Shown here piece by piece: positions 1-9,072 of a stretch of DNA of 64,000 nucleotides; position 1 is the stretch's first letter, and each line of letters opens with the position of its first letter. The stretch spans positions 835,471 to 899,470 of the forward strand of contig NZ_SOBH01000002.1 of the NCBI RefSeq assembly GCF_004365635.1. Direction: 5' to 3'. This DNA comes from Litoreibacter halocynthiae (GTDB taxonomy: Bacteria > Pseudomonadota > Alphaproteobacteria > Rhodobacterales > Rhodobacteraceae). The translations under genes and the position numbers were made by a program. The notes below the pieces were generated by a model that was not told where the DNA came from, did not search any database, and saw nothing but the letters and a program-made list of their open reading frames with translations.

Positions 1-891
1 TTCGCCCAGATGCTCGATCAAATGATCAAGATGTCTAAGCATTTGCTCCAGTGGCACATCCGCCAGCATGCGTCCGTCATCCCGCAGGAAGGCCACCGCA
101 AAATTCAGCCCCACCATGCCATCGCTTTCACGGATCGCCGCCAGCTGCTTGTCAGTCAAATTACGACTATGCGGGCAGATCGCGTGGGCGTTGGAGTGGG
201 TTGCGACAAGCGGTTTCGACGAATGCCGCGCCACGTCCCAGAAGCCTGCTTCATTAAGGTGTGACAAGTCTACCATTATTCCTAACTCGTCACAGCGCTT
301 CACCAACCGCAAACCGTGATCGGTTAAGCCCGAACCAATATCGGGTGTACTAGGATAGCGGAAGGGAACGCCGTGACCAAAGATCGTGGAACGACTCCAA
401 ACCGGCCCCAGCGAGCGCAACCCGGCTTGGTACAATACTTCGAGCGTGTTCAACTCAGCGTCGATGGCTTCCGCACCTTCGATGTGAAAAATCGCTGCTA
501 ACTTGCCGCTGCCCAGCGTAGCCCGGAGATCGGCGGCAGATTTGCAAACCTTTAACGCCCCGCGCTTTTCCAGATCAAAGAGAATGGCAGCCTGAGACAT
601 CACAACGGGAAACGCGTCTTCCCAATCAATCGGATCCGGAAGCGGAAGGTCGTAGGCAGGCTTCGCCATTTCCTCGAACTTAAACTCAAGATCGACCGGG
701 GACGGAACATAGACTGCGAAAAAGCCGCCGCCAAATCCACCTATCTTGGCGGATGGCATGTCGATAGCACCTTCCCGTCCAGTCGCGAAGCTATCGGAAG
801 CAGATACCCCACCCGCACGATAAAGCTTCAGAAGAACATCGTTGTGGCCATCAAAGACCAACGGCGAAGTTTCTTTGCTCACAATTCCCAT
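1..891 (-). CDS. Membrane dipeptidase (peptidase M19), C-terminus cut by window edge
   Basis: Zinc-dependent dipeptidase of the renal dipeptidase family (M19), which hydrolyses dipeptides. Translating the minus strand gives an N-terminal DGHNDVLLK metal-binding motif, then HIEGAEAID (bridging Glu region), VDLSHLNEAGFWDV and THSNAHAICPHSRNL, in the order usual for the family. The frame stays open to base 1, so the C-terminal part lies outside the window. Start choice is uncertain: ATG at 891 and ATG at 912 are in the same frame, and GTG at 882 has the best-spaced purine-rich stretch upstream. It is transcribed divergently from a LysR regulator. The family is clear; the substrate is not. Confidence 0.88.
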   Translation of the reverse strand, partial: MGIVSKETSPLVFDGHNDVLLKLYRAGGVSASDSFATGREGAIDMPSAKIGGFGGGFFAVYVPSPVDLEFKFEEMAKPAYDLPLPDPIDWEDAFPVVMSQAAILFDLEKRGALKVCKSAADLRATLGSGKLAAIFHIEGAEAIDAELNTLEVLYQAGLRSLGPVWSRSTIFGHGVPFRYPSTPDIGSGLTDHGLRLVKRCDELGIMVDLSHLNEAGFWDVARHSSKPLVATHSNAHAICPHSRNLTDKQLAAIRESDGMVGLNFAVAFLRDDGRMLADVPLEQMLRHLDHLIEHLGE

Positions 892-949
892 CCCCCCAAG
901 AATACACTTCATCTTATGCCAGCAATTCTCATGGACCACATCTAATGAC

Positions 950-964
950 ATGATATTAATTCAT
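950..964. promoter_or_regulatory. LysR-type operator candidate between dipeptidase and lysR genes
   Basis: The short divergent spacer holds the partial inverted repeat ATGA-N7-TCAT, which contains a T-N11-A core, the usual form of a LysR box. It sits 30 bases before the lysR ATG and about 60 bases before the dipeptidase start, where autoregulation and control of the neighbour would be expected. The assignment rests on motif shape and position only. Confidence 0.4.
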
Positions 965-993
965 AGCTCAATGAGGCTTTCGCAGAGGACAAA

Positions 994-1902
994 ATGGCGA
1001 CAAAGACTTGGCATAGCCTGCCAGAGTATCAGGCATTGCGCGCATTAATGGAGAGCGGCACGACGTCTAAGGCCGCTATTCGACTGGGCTTGTCGCAGTC
1101 TGCGATCAGCCGCTCGATTGCCAGTTTAGAGGCGCGCACAGGGCGGATGTTGTTCGAGCGCGAGGGCGGCCGGTTACGCCCGACAGACGAAGCCACGCGA
1201 TTGAACCGTCGGCTCGATCAGCTGTTTCTAGCACTGGATCGAATTGACGGCCCTCCCGATGCAACTCCGGAAACTCTGCGGATAGTCGCTCCCCCGACCT
1301 ACGCACATCGGTTTCTGGTCCATCAAGTGGCAACTTTTCTTAAAACAAATCCTCAGTTTTTTATCAGCCTCGAGGTGGCTTCCTCGGAAGATGTCATTCG
1401 CGGCATCCTTGACGAAAGGTTCGACCTTGGCTTCACGGGTGTTGAACTGTCGCGTGATGGCGTGAAACTTTCGCTGTTCCGAACGTCCAGCGCCGTTTGC
1501 GTCATGGCCAGCGATCATCCACTTTCCGAGCATAGCACAATTCGTCCAGAGGACTTAGACGGCCAGCCGCTCATCGCATTGACCCACCGCCATGCTCGAA
1601 GGGCCCAGTTGGACAAAGTGCTGCATAGCGCACGAAGCACCCCTCGCTTGGTCGCGGAAGTGTCGACGTCAATCGCAGCTGTCGACCTCGCAAAAGAAGG
1701 TCTTGGCCTCACCATCGTCAACCCGTTCCCTATTGTTCAGTACCGCTCGGACGATGTGGTATTCAGGCCATTTGCCTCCCAGATTGCGTATCGCAGCTAT
1801 TTTGTCACGCCGGATCACAGGCCAATGTCACGCGTCGCCCGCGCTTTTATCCGTCACCTGAGATTGCACACGCCAAAGGATGTGTTTTCCGAGAAAGCCT
1901 GA
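994..1902 (+). CDS. LysR family transcriptional regulator
   Basis: A 302-residue LysR-type regulator. The N-terminal winged helix-turn-helix covers roughly residues 8-65 (SKAAIRLGLSQSAISRSIAS, then LEARTGRMLFER), followed by the periplasmic-binding-like effector domain to the C-terminus. Length is normal for the family. It is divergent from the dipeptidase gene and separated from it by a candidate LysR box, so it probably regulates that gene; the effector cannot be read from the sequence. Its 3' end faces the convergent beta-galactosidase gene with only 22 bases between stop codons. Confidence 0.92.
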   Translation: MATKTWHSLPEYQALRALMESGTTSKAAIRLGLSQSAISRSIASLEARTGRMLFEREGGRLRPTDEATRLNRRLDQLFLALDRIDGPPDATPETLRIVAPPTYAHRFLVHQVATFLKTNPQFFISLEVASSEDVIRGILDERFDLGFTGVELSRDGVKLSLFRTSSAVCVMASDHPLSEHSTIRPEDLDGQPLIALTHRHARRAQLDKVLHSARSTPRLVAEVSTSIAAVDLAKEGLGLTIVNPFPIVQYRSDDVVFRPFASQIAYRSYFVTPDHRPMSRVARAFIRHLRLHTPKDVFSEKA

Positions 1903-1924
1903 ACCCGAATATGTAGCGTTTCGG

Positions 1925-3865
1925 TCAATCGCTCGACGATGGTGCGCTTATTGTCTGGCGACATACACCCGCTGCATCAAGCGTCAGCCCGTCAACGCTC
2001 ACCGCTTCAGAATTATAGTTGAACCAAAATCTTTCCGTGCCGCAGTCGCGGACACGGACGCCGTCCGGCAAGTCCAACGTCGCAATCTTTGCAATCTCGC
2101 ATTCTTGTCCAATGATCCGGCGCAACGCATCCTGATCCGGCCAAGCGCCGATATAGCACAAGCGTCCGGTACCCATAACAACGGCCAACCCGTCAACCGA
2201 TCGCTCTAGCACCTCCGCCGAGCCTTCCAGTACTTCGCGATAAAGATGCAGGTTGCCACCGCTTTCCAAGGCCACGGGCATGTCCGGGCGCAAACTTTCA
2301 ACTCTTGAAACAATCACATCCAATCCGGCTATATCCGGTGGCAAAGGTACTGGTATCGACATGTCTTCATCTCTCGCGGCACTTCGTGGCCCCAAGAGAA
2401 CTTGCGCCTCGGTCGCGGCCAATGCAGCTTTCAGACCGTCGGACATATGCATCAATCCGGGGGCCGCGATCAAATCATACCCCGAAAAGTCCCGGTTGCT
2501 CGCGGGTAGAATATCAAGCGACAGTCCAAGACCGCGCATCGCTTTATACCAGTCGAAAACCAAGCCGAAATAGCTCAACCCCTGACCGTGCGGCTGAACC
2601 TGCCACGCAGCATCCGCGTCATAGTCAAAGATCATCGCAACTCTTGCGCGGCCTTGTTCAACTTCAGGCGCATCTGCGATTTCGGTCGCCACCCTTCGGG
2701 CTTCTTCAAAACCCGGCGCTTCCACACTGTCAGGGCGCAAAAGGCCAGCGTGCATCTGCTCTTGCGCAAATGGTGCCTGTCTCCAGCGGAAATAGCAGAC
2801 CGCCTCGGCTCCGTGGGCGAAGGCTTCCCAGCTCCATAAACGCACCGTCCCTAACAATGGCGCGGGGTTGTAAGGTGCCCAATTTACCGGCCCCGGTTGC
2901 TGTTCCATCACCCACCAGCGCCCTCGTCCCACTGCGCGATACAGGTCATGGTGGAAAGCCTGAAAGTCGGGATCACCCTGACGGGAAAAGCGGCGCTGCC
3001 ATGCGTCATCCGCGCCGACACGGTCCTCAAGAAAGCCCAGCGGGTAGCTATCCCAAGACGCGATATCCAAATCCGACCCGACGGCAAAGTGGTCGAAATC
3101 GGTAATACGTCCCATGTAATTATGGGCAATCGGCGCATCCGTATGAGCGCGCAAAATGTCGACCTGCAATCGGTTGAACGCCACAACTTGGTCCGAGCTG
3201 AACCGTCGAAATGCGAGGCTATGCGCAGGGTTCGGCTCAGTGACGGTCAGGTTCGGCAAATCAATCTGATCGAAATCGTCATAGTCCATCGACCAGAAGA
3301 TGTTTCCCCACGCCTTGTTCAGCGCGCTGATATCGCCGTCATTCCCATCCCCACGGTAGCGCGCACGCAGCCAGTCCTGGAACGCGTGTCGCGCAGCATT
3401 GCTGTATGAAATCGTCGTGTCGTGGCAGCCATACTCATTGTCCGTTTGCCATGCCGCAACATGAGGATTGGCACCATATCTTTCGGCCATCGCCGTAACG
3501 ATACGCGCACACTCAGTTTTATAACCTTCGTGACTGAAGCAATAATGCCTTCGTGATCCGAATTTGCGCGGACGCCCCTCGACGTCACCGGCCAGCATAT
3601 CGGGGTGGCGATCAATCAGCCAACGCGGCGGGGTCGCGGTAGGCGTTCCCAAGACCACCCTTAAACCTGCGTCACCCAACACTTCGATTGCATCGTCGAG
3701 CCAGTCAAACTGGTACTCTCCCGGTGCAGGCTCCAGCTGTCCCCACGAGAACTCGCCGATACGCACCCAAGTCAACCCGAGTTCAACCATCCGCCGCGCG
3801 TCGTCTTTCCAGATTTCGCGTGGCCAATGTTCAGGGTAATAGCATGTTCCCAGAGTACGCTTCAT
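1925..3865 (-). CDS. Beta-galactosidase, glycoside hydrolase family 42
   Basis: Hydrolyses terminal beta-D-galactosides. The 646-residue protein opens with the GH42 TIM-barrel start (GTCYYPEHW, WVRIGEFSW). The predicted acid/base is Glu144 in WQTDNEYGCHDT and the nucleophile Glu321 in WWVMEQQPGPVNW. The trimerisation and C-terminal beta domains follow. There is no signal peptide, so it acts in the cytoplasm on imported sugar. It is the last gene of a tightly packed minus-strand operon; its ATG (3865) shares one base with the aldolase stop. Together with the GH36 enzyme upstream it lets the locus handle both alpha- and beta-galactosides. Confidence 0.95.
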   Translation of the reverse strand: MKRTLGTCYYPEHWPREIWKDDARRMVELGLTWVRIGEFSWGQLEPAPGEYQFDWLDDAIEVLGDAGLRVVLGTPTATPPRWLIDRHPDMLAGDVEGRPRKFGSRRHYCFSHEGYKTECARIVTAMAERYGANPHVAAWQTDNEYGCHDTTISYSNAARHAFQDWLRARYRGDGNDGDISALNKAWGNIFWSMDYDDFDQIDLPNLTVTEPNPAHSLAFRRFSSDQVVAFNRLQVDILRAHTDAPIAHNYMGRITDFDHFAVGSDLDIASWDSYPLGFLEDRVGADDAWQRRFSRQGDPDFQAFHHDLYRAVGRGRWWVMEQQPGPVNWAPYNPAPLLGTVRLWSWEAFAHGAEAVCYFRWRQAPFAQEQMHAGLLRPDSVEAPGFEEARRVATEIADAPEVEQGRARVAMIFDYDADAAWQVQPHGQGLSYFGLVFDWYKAMRGLGLSLDILPASNRDFSGYDLIAAPGLMHMSDGLKAALAATEAQVLLGPRSAARDEDMSIPVPLPPDIAGLDVIVSRVESLRPDMPVALESGGNLHLYREVLEGSAEVLERSVDGLAVVMGTGRLCYIGAWPDQDALRRIIGQECEIAKIATLDLPDGVRVRDCGTERFWFNYNSEAVSVDGLTLDAAGVCRQTISAPSSSD

Positions 3866-4467
3866 CAGCTCACATCATCATAGGCAGCGACAATATCGGC
3901 AGCCCGTTTTGCAACATCCGCCACCGAGAAACTCGGTTTGTAGAGTCCGCTGCCGATGCCGAACCCGACGGCTCCTGCAGAAATCCATTCGGCGAAATTA
4001 TCCGGCCCCACTCCGCCTACCGCGTAGGTTTCCGTTTCAGGTGGCAAAACAGCAGATATCGCTTTTAGGCCTTCAGAGCCCATAAGAAACGACGGGAATA
4101 TTTTCAAACCATCCGCGCCCGCACGAAGTGCCGCAAAGCAATCCGTCGGGGTCAAAACACCCGGATAGGACGCCAATCCAGCGGCTTTCGAGGTTACAAT
4201 CACTTCGGCGTTGGTATCGGGTGAAACAATCATCTTCCCGCCCGCGCCCACGACGTTCACCACATCTGCGGGGCTAAGAACGGTCCCTGCCCCGATCAGC
4301 GCATCTTGCCCGAAAGCGTCTGCCATCCGTTTGATGCTATCCAATGGCTCGGGTGAATTTAGCGGCACCTCTATTCTGTCGATGCCAGCTTCAATCAGCG
4401 CGGCACAAATCCCTTCCGCTTCGTCTGGTTGGATGCCACGCAATATCGCGATAATTTTCCGGCTCAT
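3865..4467 (-). CDS. dgoA: 2-dehydro-3-deoxy-6-phosphogalactonate aldolase
   Basis: Splits 2-keto-3-deoxy-6-phosphogalactonate into pyruvate and glyceraldehyde 3-phosphate, the last step of the De Ley-Doudoroff galactose route. The 200 residues form a class I KDPG/KDPGal aldolase barrel: the RIEVPLNSPEP region carries the conserved Glu33, GAGTVL forms the phosphate side, and Lys122 in GADGLKIFPS is the expected Schiff-base lysine. Assignment to KDPGal rather than KDPG rests on the adjacent kinase and galactosidases and on the LNSPEP motif. It overlaps its neighbours by single bases on both sides, indicating translational coupling. Confidence 0.92.
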   Translation of the reverse strand: MSRKIIAILRGIQPDEAEGICAALIEAGIDRIEVPLNSPEPLDSIKRMADAFGQDALIGAGTVLSPADVVNVVGAGGKMIVSPDTNAEVIVTSKAAGLASYPGVLTPTDCFAALRAGADGLKIFPSFLMGSEGLKAISAVLPPETETYAVGGVGPDNFAEWISAGAVGFGIGSGLYKPSFSVADVAKRAADIVAAYDDVS

Positions 4468-5375
4468 TAGACTTTTTCCTTCAACGATTCATACGCGGCT
4501 TTAAGGCCTCTCAAGGTTGTGTCCGACACATTCACCGCTGTCGCGTCGACACCCTGAGCCGCGAGAGCAGTTCTGTACAATTTCGAAAGCCCCCCGCCCC
4601 CTATGATTGCCACATTCTGACCCAACCAATATGGACGCGCGCCGGAAAGCTCTGCTCCGATTAGCAAACCCGATAGTCGCGCACGCGCCTCTGCTGGCTG
4701 CAAATCAGCAACCAAGGCGCCGGCACGAACGCCAAAAAGCTGCGCGGCTAGGGATTGCGGGCGCGCCAACGCATCTGAAATGCCGTCGTCAAAACATGAC
4801 AGATCAAACTCTCCGACAGATATGCAGTGACGCAACACCGATTGCTTGGAAAGTAGCGCGAACATCTCGCCCGTCATAAAGGTTTGAAAGCTGATGACCT
4901 CTCCCAGACTGATATGCACCCATTTGGTATGGGTTCCGGGCAGGCAGAGCACACCGTCAAAGTCAGGAGTGGCGGCTAGATATCCAGCGATTTGTGTCTC
5001 TTCGCCTCGCATCACATCAGGAGGCGATATCTGCTTGATCCCAGGCAAAATAAACACCGAAATATGCGGGTCTTTTGCAGGGACACGGGTGGCTGTCTGC
5101 CCGTCCGGCGGCGTGCAAGGCGTGTTGAGATACGCAGCCTCTGCCCAGCCTTGCCGTGATCCCACCATGCCACAACACAAAACCGGCAACGTACGTTCAA
5201 CAGTCAGATATGGAGCAATGAGCGCCAAGAGCGTCGCTTCGAACCCGTCACGATCGAGCACACCCATGCCTTGATCGGATTCATATGCCGCGAAGGCTTG
5301 ACCATCCGCATCCATCGCCCAAACGCGTAGGTTTGAAGTACCCCAGTCAACAGCGATCCACGCGGCGTCCGCCAT
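4467..5375 (-). CDS. dgoK: 2-dehydro-3-deoxygalactonokinase
   Basis: Phosphorylates 2-keto-3-deoxygalactonate with ATP, feeding the aldolase encoded next. The 302-residue protein begins with the ATPase-like phosphate motif VDWGTSNLRVW and has the DgoK-family segments LCCGMVGSRQGW (around residues 66-77), LPGTHTKWV and FQTFMTGEMFALL. Length fits the family. Start and stop codons overlap those of the flanking genes. Confidence is high because the motifs and the DgoA neighbour agree. Confidence 0.93.
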   Translation of the reverse strand: MADAAWIAVDWGTSNLRVWAMDADGQAFAAYESDQGMGVLDRDGFEATLLALIAPYLTVERTLPVLCCGMVGSRQGWAEAAYLNTPCTPPDGQTATRVPAKDPHISVFILPGIKQISPPDVMRGEETQIAGYLAATPDFDGVLCLPGTHTKWVHISLGEVISFQTFMTGEMFALLSKQSVLRHCISVGEFDLSCFDDGISDALARPQSLAAQLFGVRAGALVADLQPAEARARLSGLLIGAELSGARPYWLGQNVAIIGGGGLSKLYRTALAAQGVDATAVNVSDTTLRGLKAAYESLKEKV

Positions 5376-6145
5376 CAGCCCGTCACCACGACGCCGCCAT
5401 CGACGACCAGAGCCTGCCCCGTCATCATGCGGCTGGTGTTTGATGCGAGAAACAGCACCGCGTCAACCATGTCTTGCGGCGCGAGCGTGTCCTTGAGGCA
5501 TTGGCGGGCGACATGGGCCTCCAGCGCCTCGGGGGTTACCCACAGCTCCTTTTGCTTATCGGTCAGCACCCAACCGGGGGCGAGCGCGTTGACCCTTATT
5601 TTGTCAGGGCCAAACTCACGGGCCAAGCTGCGGGTCATGCCGTTGATGCCGGAATTCGCGGTGGTGTAGGCCGGATAGCCCGCATTGCCCATCATGTAGC
5701 TGATAGACGAGAAGTTGATGATTGAGCCGCCGCCCGCTTTGCGCATTCCCTCGACCACAGCCTGACACGCGAAAAAATACGCCTTCAGGTTGATTGCCAT
5801 CGACCAGTCCCAGAACGCCTCGTCCACCTCCTCAGTGCTGTGGCGCTTGTCGTTTGCGGCGTTGTTGACCAGCACCGTTACGGGGCCATGGGCATCACTC
5901 GCCTCTTTGATACAGCTTTGCAGGCGCGGGATGTCGGTGATGTCGCATTGCAAAAACAGCGGGCGGGAGCCGTGCTTCTGCTCCATCTCATCGGCAAAAT
6001 CCTTGGCGTCGGAGCGTTGCACAAACGCGACCTTCGCACCCTGCGCCATCAGGCCGTCGGTCAAGGACGCGCCGATGCCGGAGCCGCCGCCTGTGACAAA
6101 CACAGACGCTCCGTCGAGATCGTGGAAAGTAGCGGTCTTTGTCAT
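5375..6145 (-). CDS. SDR family dehydrogenase, possible galactose 1-dehydrogenase, lacking the YxxxK lysine
   Basis: A 256-residue short-chain dehydrogenase. The NAD(P)-binding TGGGSGIG (residues 18-25), NNAAND and the C-terminal DGGVVVTG are present. The active-site segment reads NAGYPAYTTANSG: Tyr160 is there, but the position of the catalytic lysine (residue 164, codon 5656-5654) is Asn (AAT). By context it could oxidise galactose to galactonolactone at the head of the DgoK-DgoA route, but the missing lysine makes activity uncertain. I chose the ATG at 6145 because it forms an ATGA overlap with the alpha-galactosidase stop; an upstream in-frame start at 6169 would lie inside that gene. Confidence 0.85.
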   Translation of the reverse strand: MTKTATFHDLDGASVFVTGGGSGIGASLTDGLMAQGAKVAFVQRSDAKDFADEMEQKHGSRPLFLQCDITDIPRLQSCIKEASDAHGPVTVLVNNAANDKRHSTEEVDEAFWDWSMAINLKAYFFACQAVVEGMRKAGGGSIINFSSISYMMGNAGYPAYTTANSGINGMTRSLAREFGPDKIRVNALAPGWVLTDKQKELWVTPEALEAHVARQCLKDTLAPQDMVDAVLFLASNTSRMMTGQALVVDGGVVVTG

Positions 6146-8226
6146 AGGAGCGTTCCTTCGATGACCCACATCGTTTCAGGGAAGGACCATGGCAGGGTCA
6201 GGCCATGGCTCATCAGATAAGAGCCACTTAGCACGAGCGGCCCGGATTTGAGCGCGGGATCACCGCGTGACAGACCGATCGCATCGGCTCGGTTGATAAG
6301 CTCCACGCGATACTTGGCGTCCGGTGTCAGCCGCGTCAGCCGCAGCGGGCGGGGTGCGATTTGAGTGCTCGTGTCGGCCTTGCCAGCGAAGACTACAAAC
6401 CTGTCACCGCCTTCAGCCAGTTGCTGCTCGGCGATGACCGCAGGATCGGCGCTATCGAGCCGCAGGATATCAGCGCGGAACATCCAGTCGCGGTTGGCTT
6501 TCCACCACGCCGTGACCTCGGTCAGCACCTCGGCCTCTTCGTCCGTCAGCTCGCGCGGGTCCATCTCGAAGCCCATATGCCGCTGGGCTGCGACCCACGC
6601 TCGGAAACGGATATCCAGCACCCGCCCCGATGTGTGGCATTTGCGGGGGCCGACATGGCTGCCGGTAACCGCCAAAGGCAGGAAAATTGCCGCGTTGTGC
6701 TGCATCCTCAGCCGCTCCAGCGCGTCGTTGCTGTCGGAGAGCCAGACCCGATGCGTGCGCTTAAGGATGCCGAAGTCGATCCGCCCGCCGCCAGAAGCGC
6801 AGCTTTCGATTTCGACATGCGGGAAGTCCTGCCGCAACTGGTCGATCAACATGTAAGAACCGCGTGTCTGCGCGGCATCGGGCATGGGCAGAACGCGGTT
6901 GTGGTCCCATTTGATGTAGTCAATCGGGTTGTCGCGCAGCACTTTACTCATGCGGTCCAGCAGAAACGCGCGGACCTCGGGCAGGGCCATGTTGAGGGCT
7001 TTCTGGTTGCGGCCCAGAATTTGATCCTCGCCGCCGAACGCCCAGTCAGGATGCGCGCGGTAAATGTCGCTGTCGGGATTGATCATCTCAGGCTCGAACC
7101 AGATGCCGAAGGTCATGCCCAGATCGTGGACATGGTCGATCAGCGGCTTCAGCCCGTCGGGGTATTTGCGGGGGTCCACCTCCCAATCGCTAAGCGCACG
7201 AGTGTCGTCATCACGCCCGCCGAACCAGCCGTCATCGAGCACAAAGCGCTCGGCGCCAAGGGCGGCGGCGCGGGTGGCGATATCCTTGAGCTTGGGGATG
7301 TCGTGATCGAAATAGACCGCCTCCCAGCAATTGAAATGCACGGGACGGGGTCGGTCGGGGTCGGGGAATTGCACGATCTCGTCGCGCAGGTGCCGTTGGA
7401 ACGCTACCGCGCATCCGTTGATCCCATCGTCCGAGAACATCGCATAGAGAGGCGCAGTCTGGAAGCGCGTCTGTGGCGTGCCCTCGACCCGTGCGGCGTG
7501 GCCGAACTGGATCTGGCGGCGACCATCGGGCAACTCTTCGGCCACCATGCGGTGCCCGCCGGACCAGCCGTAGTGAAACGCGTAGGCGTGGCCTTGCCCG
7601 TTGGTGGCTCCGCGGCAGGGGACGATCAAGCCGGGGAAATGCTCGTGGCCCGTGCGCCCTGTGCGGTTCTCGCGGTAGCGGATGCCAGCAGACCACGGCG
7701 TGCGGTTCAACTGGAATTCGCCACACCAGCGTCCCGCCACGTCGATCATCTCGTCCGACATTTGCGGCGCAGGGAAAACCGGCGCGCTGAGCCAGTGCAG
7801 GTGAACCGGGTCGGCCGCTTCCAGCGTTGCCTGCGCCTCGATCATGTGGGTTTGCCCGTTGATCAAGAAGCTGGCGATGTAGGTCAGCCCGTTGGCCTCG
7901 TCTTGATAGGTCAGGATCAGGCTGTCCGTATCGGTCTGGGCCTCCGACAGGCAGAACTTCGGCAGCAGCGGCGTGCCGTCCTTGGCGCGTAGGATCAGTC
8001 CCGGCTGGCCGGGGAAGGTGCGCGTCGCTTCGGGGCAGAGCGACAGCTCCGGATTGGCGTCGAGCATGCCGCCCGTCACGTCTATTGCGTAGGCGTGATA
8101 GAGTGTTGCGAGGTCTTCGTCATCAGGAAGCCTCGGCCCCCAATAGACCACCTCTGCGAGGCGGCCCTTGTGGGACGCGAGGACCAGCGATTGACGTCCG
8201 TCATCGAGCCGCCAGCTTTGGATCAT
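6142..8226 (-). CDS. Alpha-galactosidase, glycoside hydrolase family 36
   Basis: Hydrolyses terminal alpha-galactosides such as melibiose or raffinose-type sugars. The 694-residue protein has an N-terminal beta-supersandwich domain and a catalytic barrel with FVLDDGWFGGRDDD, the nucleophile Asp441 in YIKWDHNR, and the acid/base Asp498 in WLSDSND; the SCASGGGR element of GH36 lies between them. There is no signal peptide, so it is cytoplasmic. The frame is open much further upstream, but that extension is the permease gene read out of frame; the ATG at 8226 overlaps the permease stop as ATGA. It sits directly behind the importer genes, fitting uptake followed by hydrolysis. Confidence 0.95.
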   Translation of the reverse strand: MIQSWRLDDGRQSLVLASHKGRLAEVVYWGPRLPDDEDLATLYHAYAIDVTGGMLDANPELSLCPEATRTFPGQPGLILRAKDGTPLLPKFCLSEAQTDTDSLILTYQDEANGLTYIASFLINGQTHMIEAQATLEAADPVHLHWLSAPVFPAPQMSDEMIDVAGRWCGEFQLNRTPWSAGIRYRENRTGRTGHEHFPGLIVPCRGATNGQGHAYAFHYGWSGGHRMVAEELPDGRRQIQFGHAARVEGTPQTRFQTAPLYAMFSDDGINGCAVAFQRHLRDEIVQFPDPDRPRPVHFNCWEAVYFDHDIPKLKDIATRAAALGAERFVLDDGWFGGRDDDTRALSDWEVDPRKYPDGLKPLIDHVHDLGMTFGIWFEPEMINPDSDIYRAHPDWAFGGEDQILGRNQKALNMALPEVRAFLLDRMSKVLRDNPIDYIKWDHNRVLPMPDAAQTRGSYMLIDQLRQDFPHVEIESCASGGGRIDFGILKRTHRVWLSDSNDALERLRMQHNAAIFLPLAVTGSHVGPRKCHTSGRVLDIRFRAWVAAQRHMGFEMDPRELTDEEAEVLTEVTAWWKANRDWMFRADILRLDSADPAVIAEQQLAEGGDRFVVFAGKADTSTQIAPRPLRLTRLTPDAKYRVELINRADAIGLSRGDPALKSGPLVLSGSYLMSHGLTLPWSFPETMWVIEGTLL

Positions 8227-9071
8227 TTCACGGCTCCGAGGGTCAGGCCTGCGATGAAGTGCTTTTGCATCAGGAAGAACATCGCCACCGGCGGCAGGGC
8301 CGCCACGATCGCGCCCGCGCTCATCAGGTGATATGCCGCGCGATACTGTGCGTTGAACGAGGTGATGCCCGCCGTGACCGGCTGCGATTCCGCGCCTTGG
8401 GTCAGCACCACGGCCCAAAAGTAGTCGTTCCAGATGAAGGTGAAGATCAACACCATCAGCGCCGCGATTGCGGGCTTCATCAGGGGCAGCACCACGTACA
8501 CGAAAATCCGCCATTCGGCCACGCCTTCGACCCGCGCGGCCTCGATCAGCGCGAAGGGCAGGCCCTTGATGAAGTTGCGCATGAACAGCGTGCAGAAGCC
8601 CGTCTGGAACGCAATGTGGAACAGCACGAGGCCGGTCTTGGTGTTGTAGAGGCCGAGGTCCAGCGTCAGGTCGCGCACCGGCACCATCAGAATCTGGAAC
8701 GGCACGAAGTTGCCCGCCACGAACATGAAGAACAGCCACAGGTTCGCCTTGAACTTGTAGATGCCAAGCGCAAAGCCCGCCATGCAGGACAGCGCGACCG
8801 CGCCAATGGCCGTGGGCACCGTGATCAGGATCGAGTTCAACAAATAGCGCGGCATATCGGACTCGAAGAACACCTTGCCGTAGTTTTCCCAACCGCCAAA
8901 TTTTGACGGCAGGTTCCAGTAATCGCCGGTGGAAAAATCGGCCGCAGGCTTGACCGAGAACAGGGCGACCGCGATCAGAGGCAGTAGCCACAGGATCAGG
9001 GCGACAGGCAGAAGGGACTGGTAGCCGATCTGGACTGAGCGGGATGATTTCTCAATAGGTTTCGGAAACAT
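8223..9071 (-). CDS. Carbohydrate ABC transporter permease (MalG-type)
   Basis: Inner-membrane permease of a CUT1 sugar importer, 282 residues with about six membrane helices. The EAA loop that contacts the ATPase is seen near residues 185-205 (EAARVEGVAEWRIFVYVVLP). The C-terminus ends in LTLGAVK, typical of MalG-type subunits. It lies one base after the MalF-type gene and overlaps the alpha-galactosidase, so the importer is probably specific for alpha- and/or beta-galactosides. Confidence 0.93.
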   Translation of the reverse strand: MFPKPIEKSSRSVQIGYQSLLPVALILWLLPLIAVALFSVKPAADFSTGDYWNLPSKFGGWENYGKVFFESDMPRYLLNSILITVPTAIGAVALSCMAGFALGIYKFKANLWLFFMFVAGNFVPFQILMVPVRDLTLDLGLYNTKTGLVLFHIAFQTGFCTLFMRNFIKGLPFALIEAARVEGVAEWRIFVYVVLPLMKPAIAALMVLIFTFIWNDYFWAVVLTQGAESQPVTAGITSFNAQYRAAYHLMSAGAIVAALPPVAMFFLMQKHFIAGLTLGAVK

Positions 9072-9072
9072 C

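Noticed and set aside
6361..7992. 543-residue open frame on the plus strand
   Set aside because: Antisense to the alpha-galactosidase gene. Its length follows from GC-rich codon use in the real gene.
8227..8991. N-terminal extension of ~255 residues in frame with the alpha-galactosidase
   Set aside because: It is the MalG-type permease gene read in another frame; the sequence is arginine/glycine-rich without domain features, and ATG 8226 fits the GH36 start.
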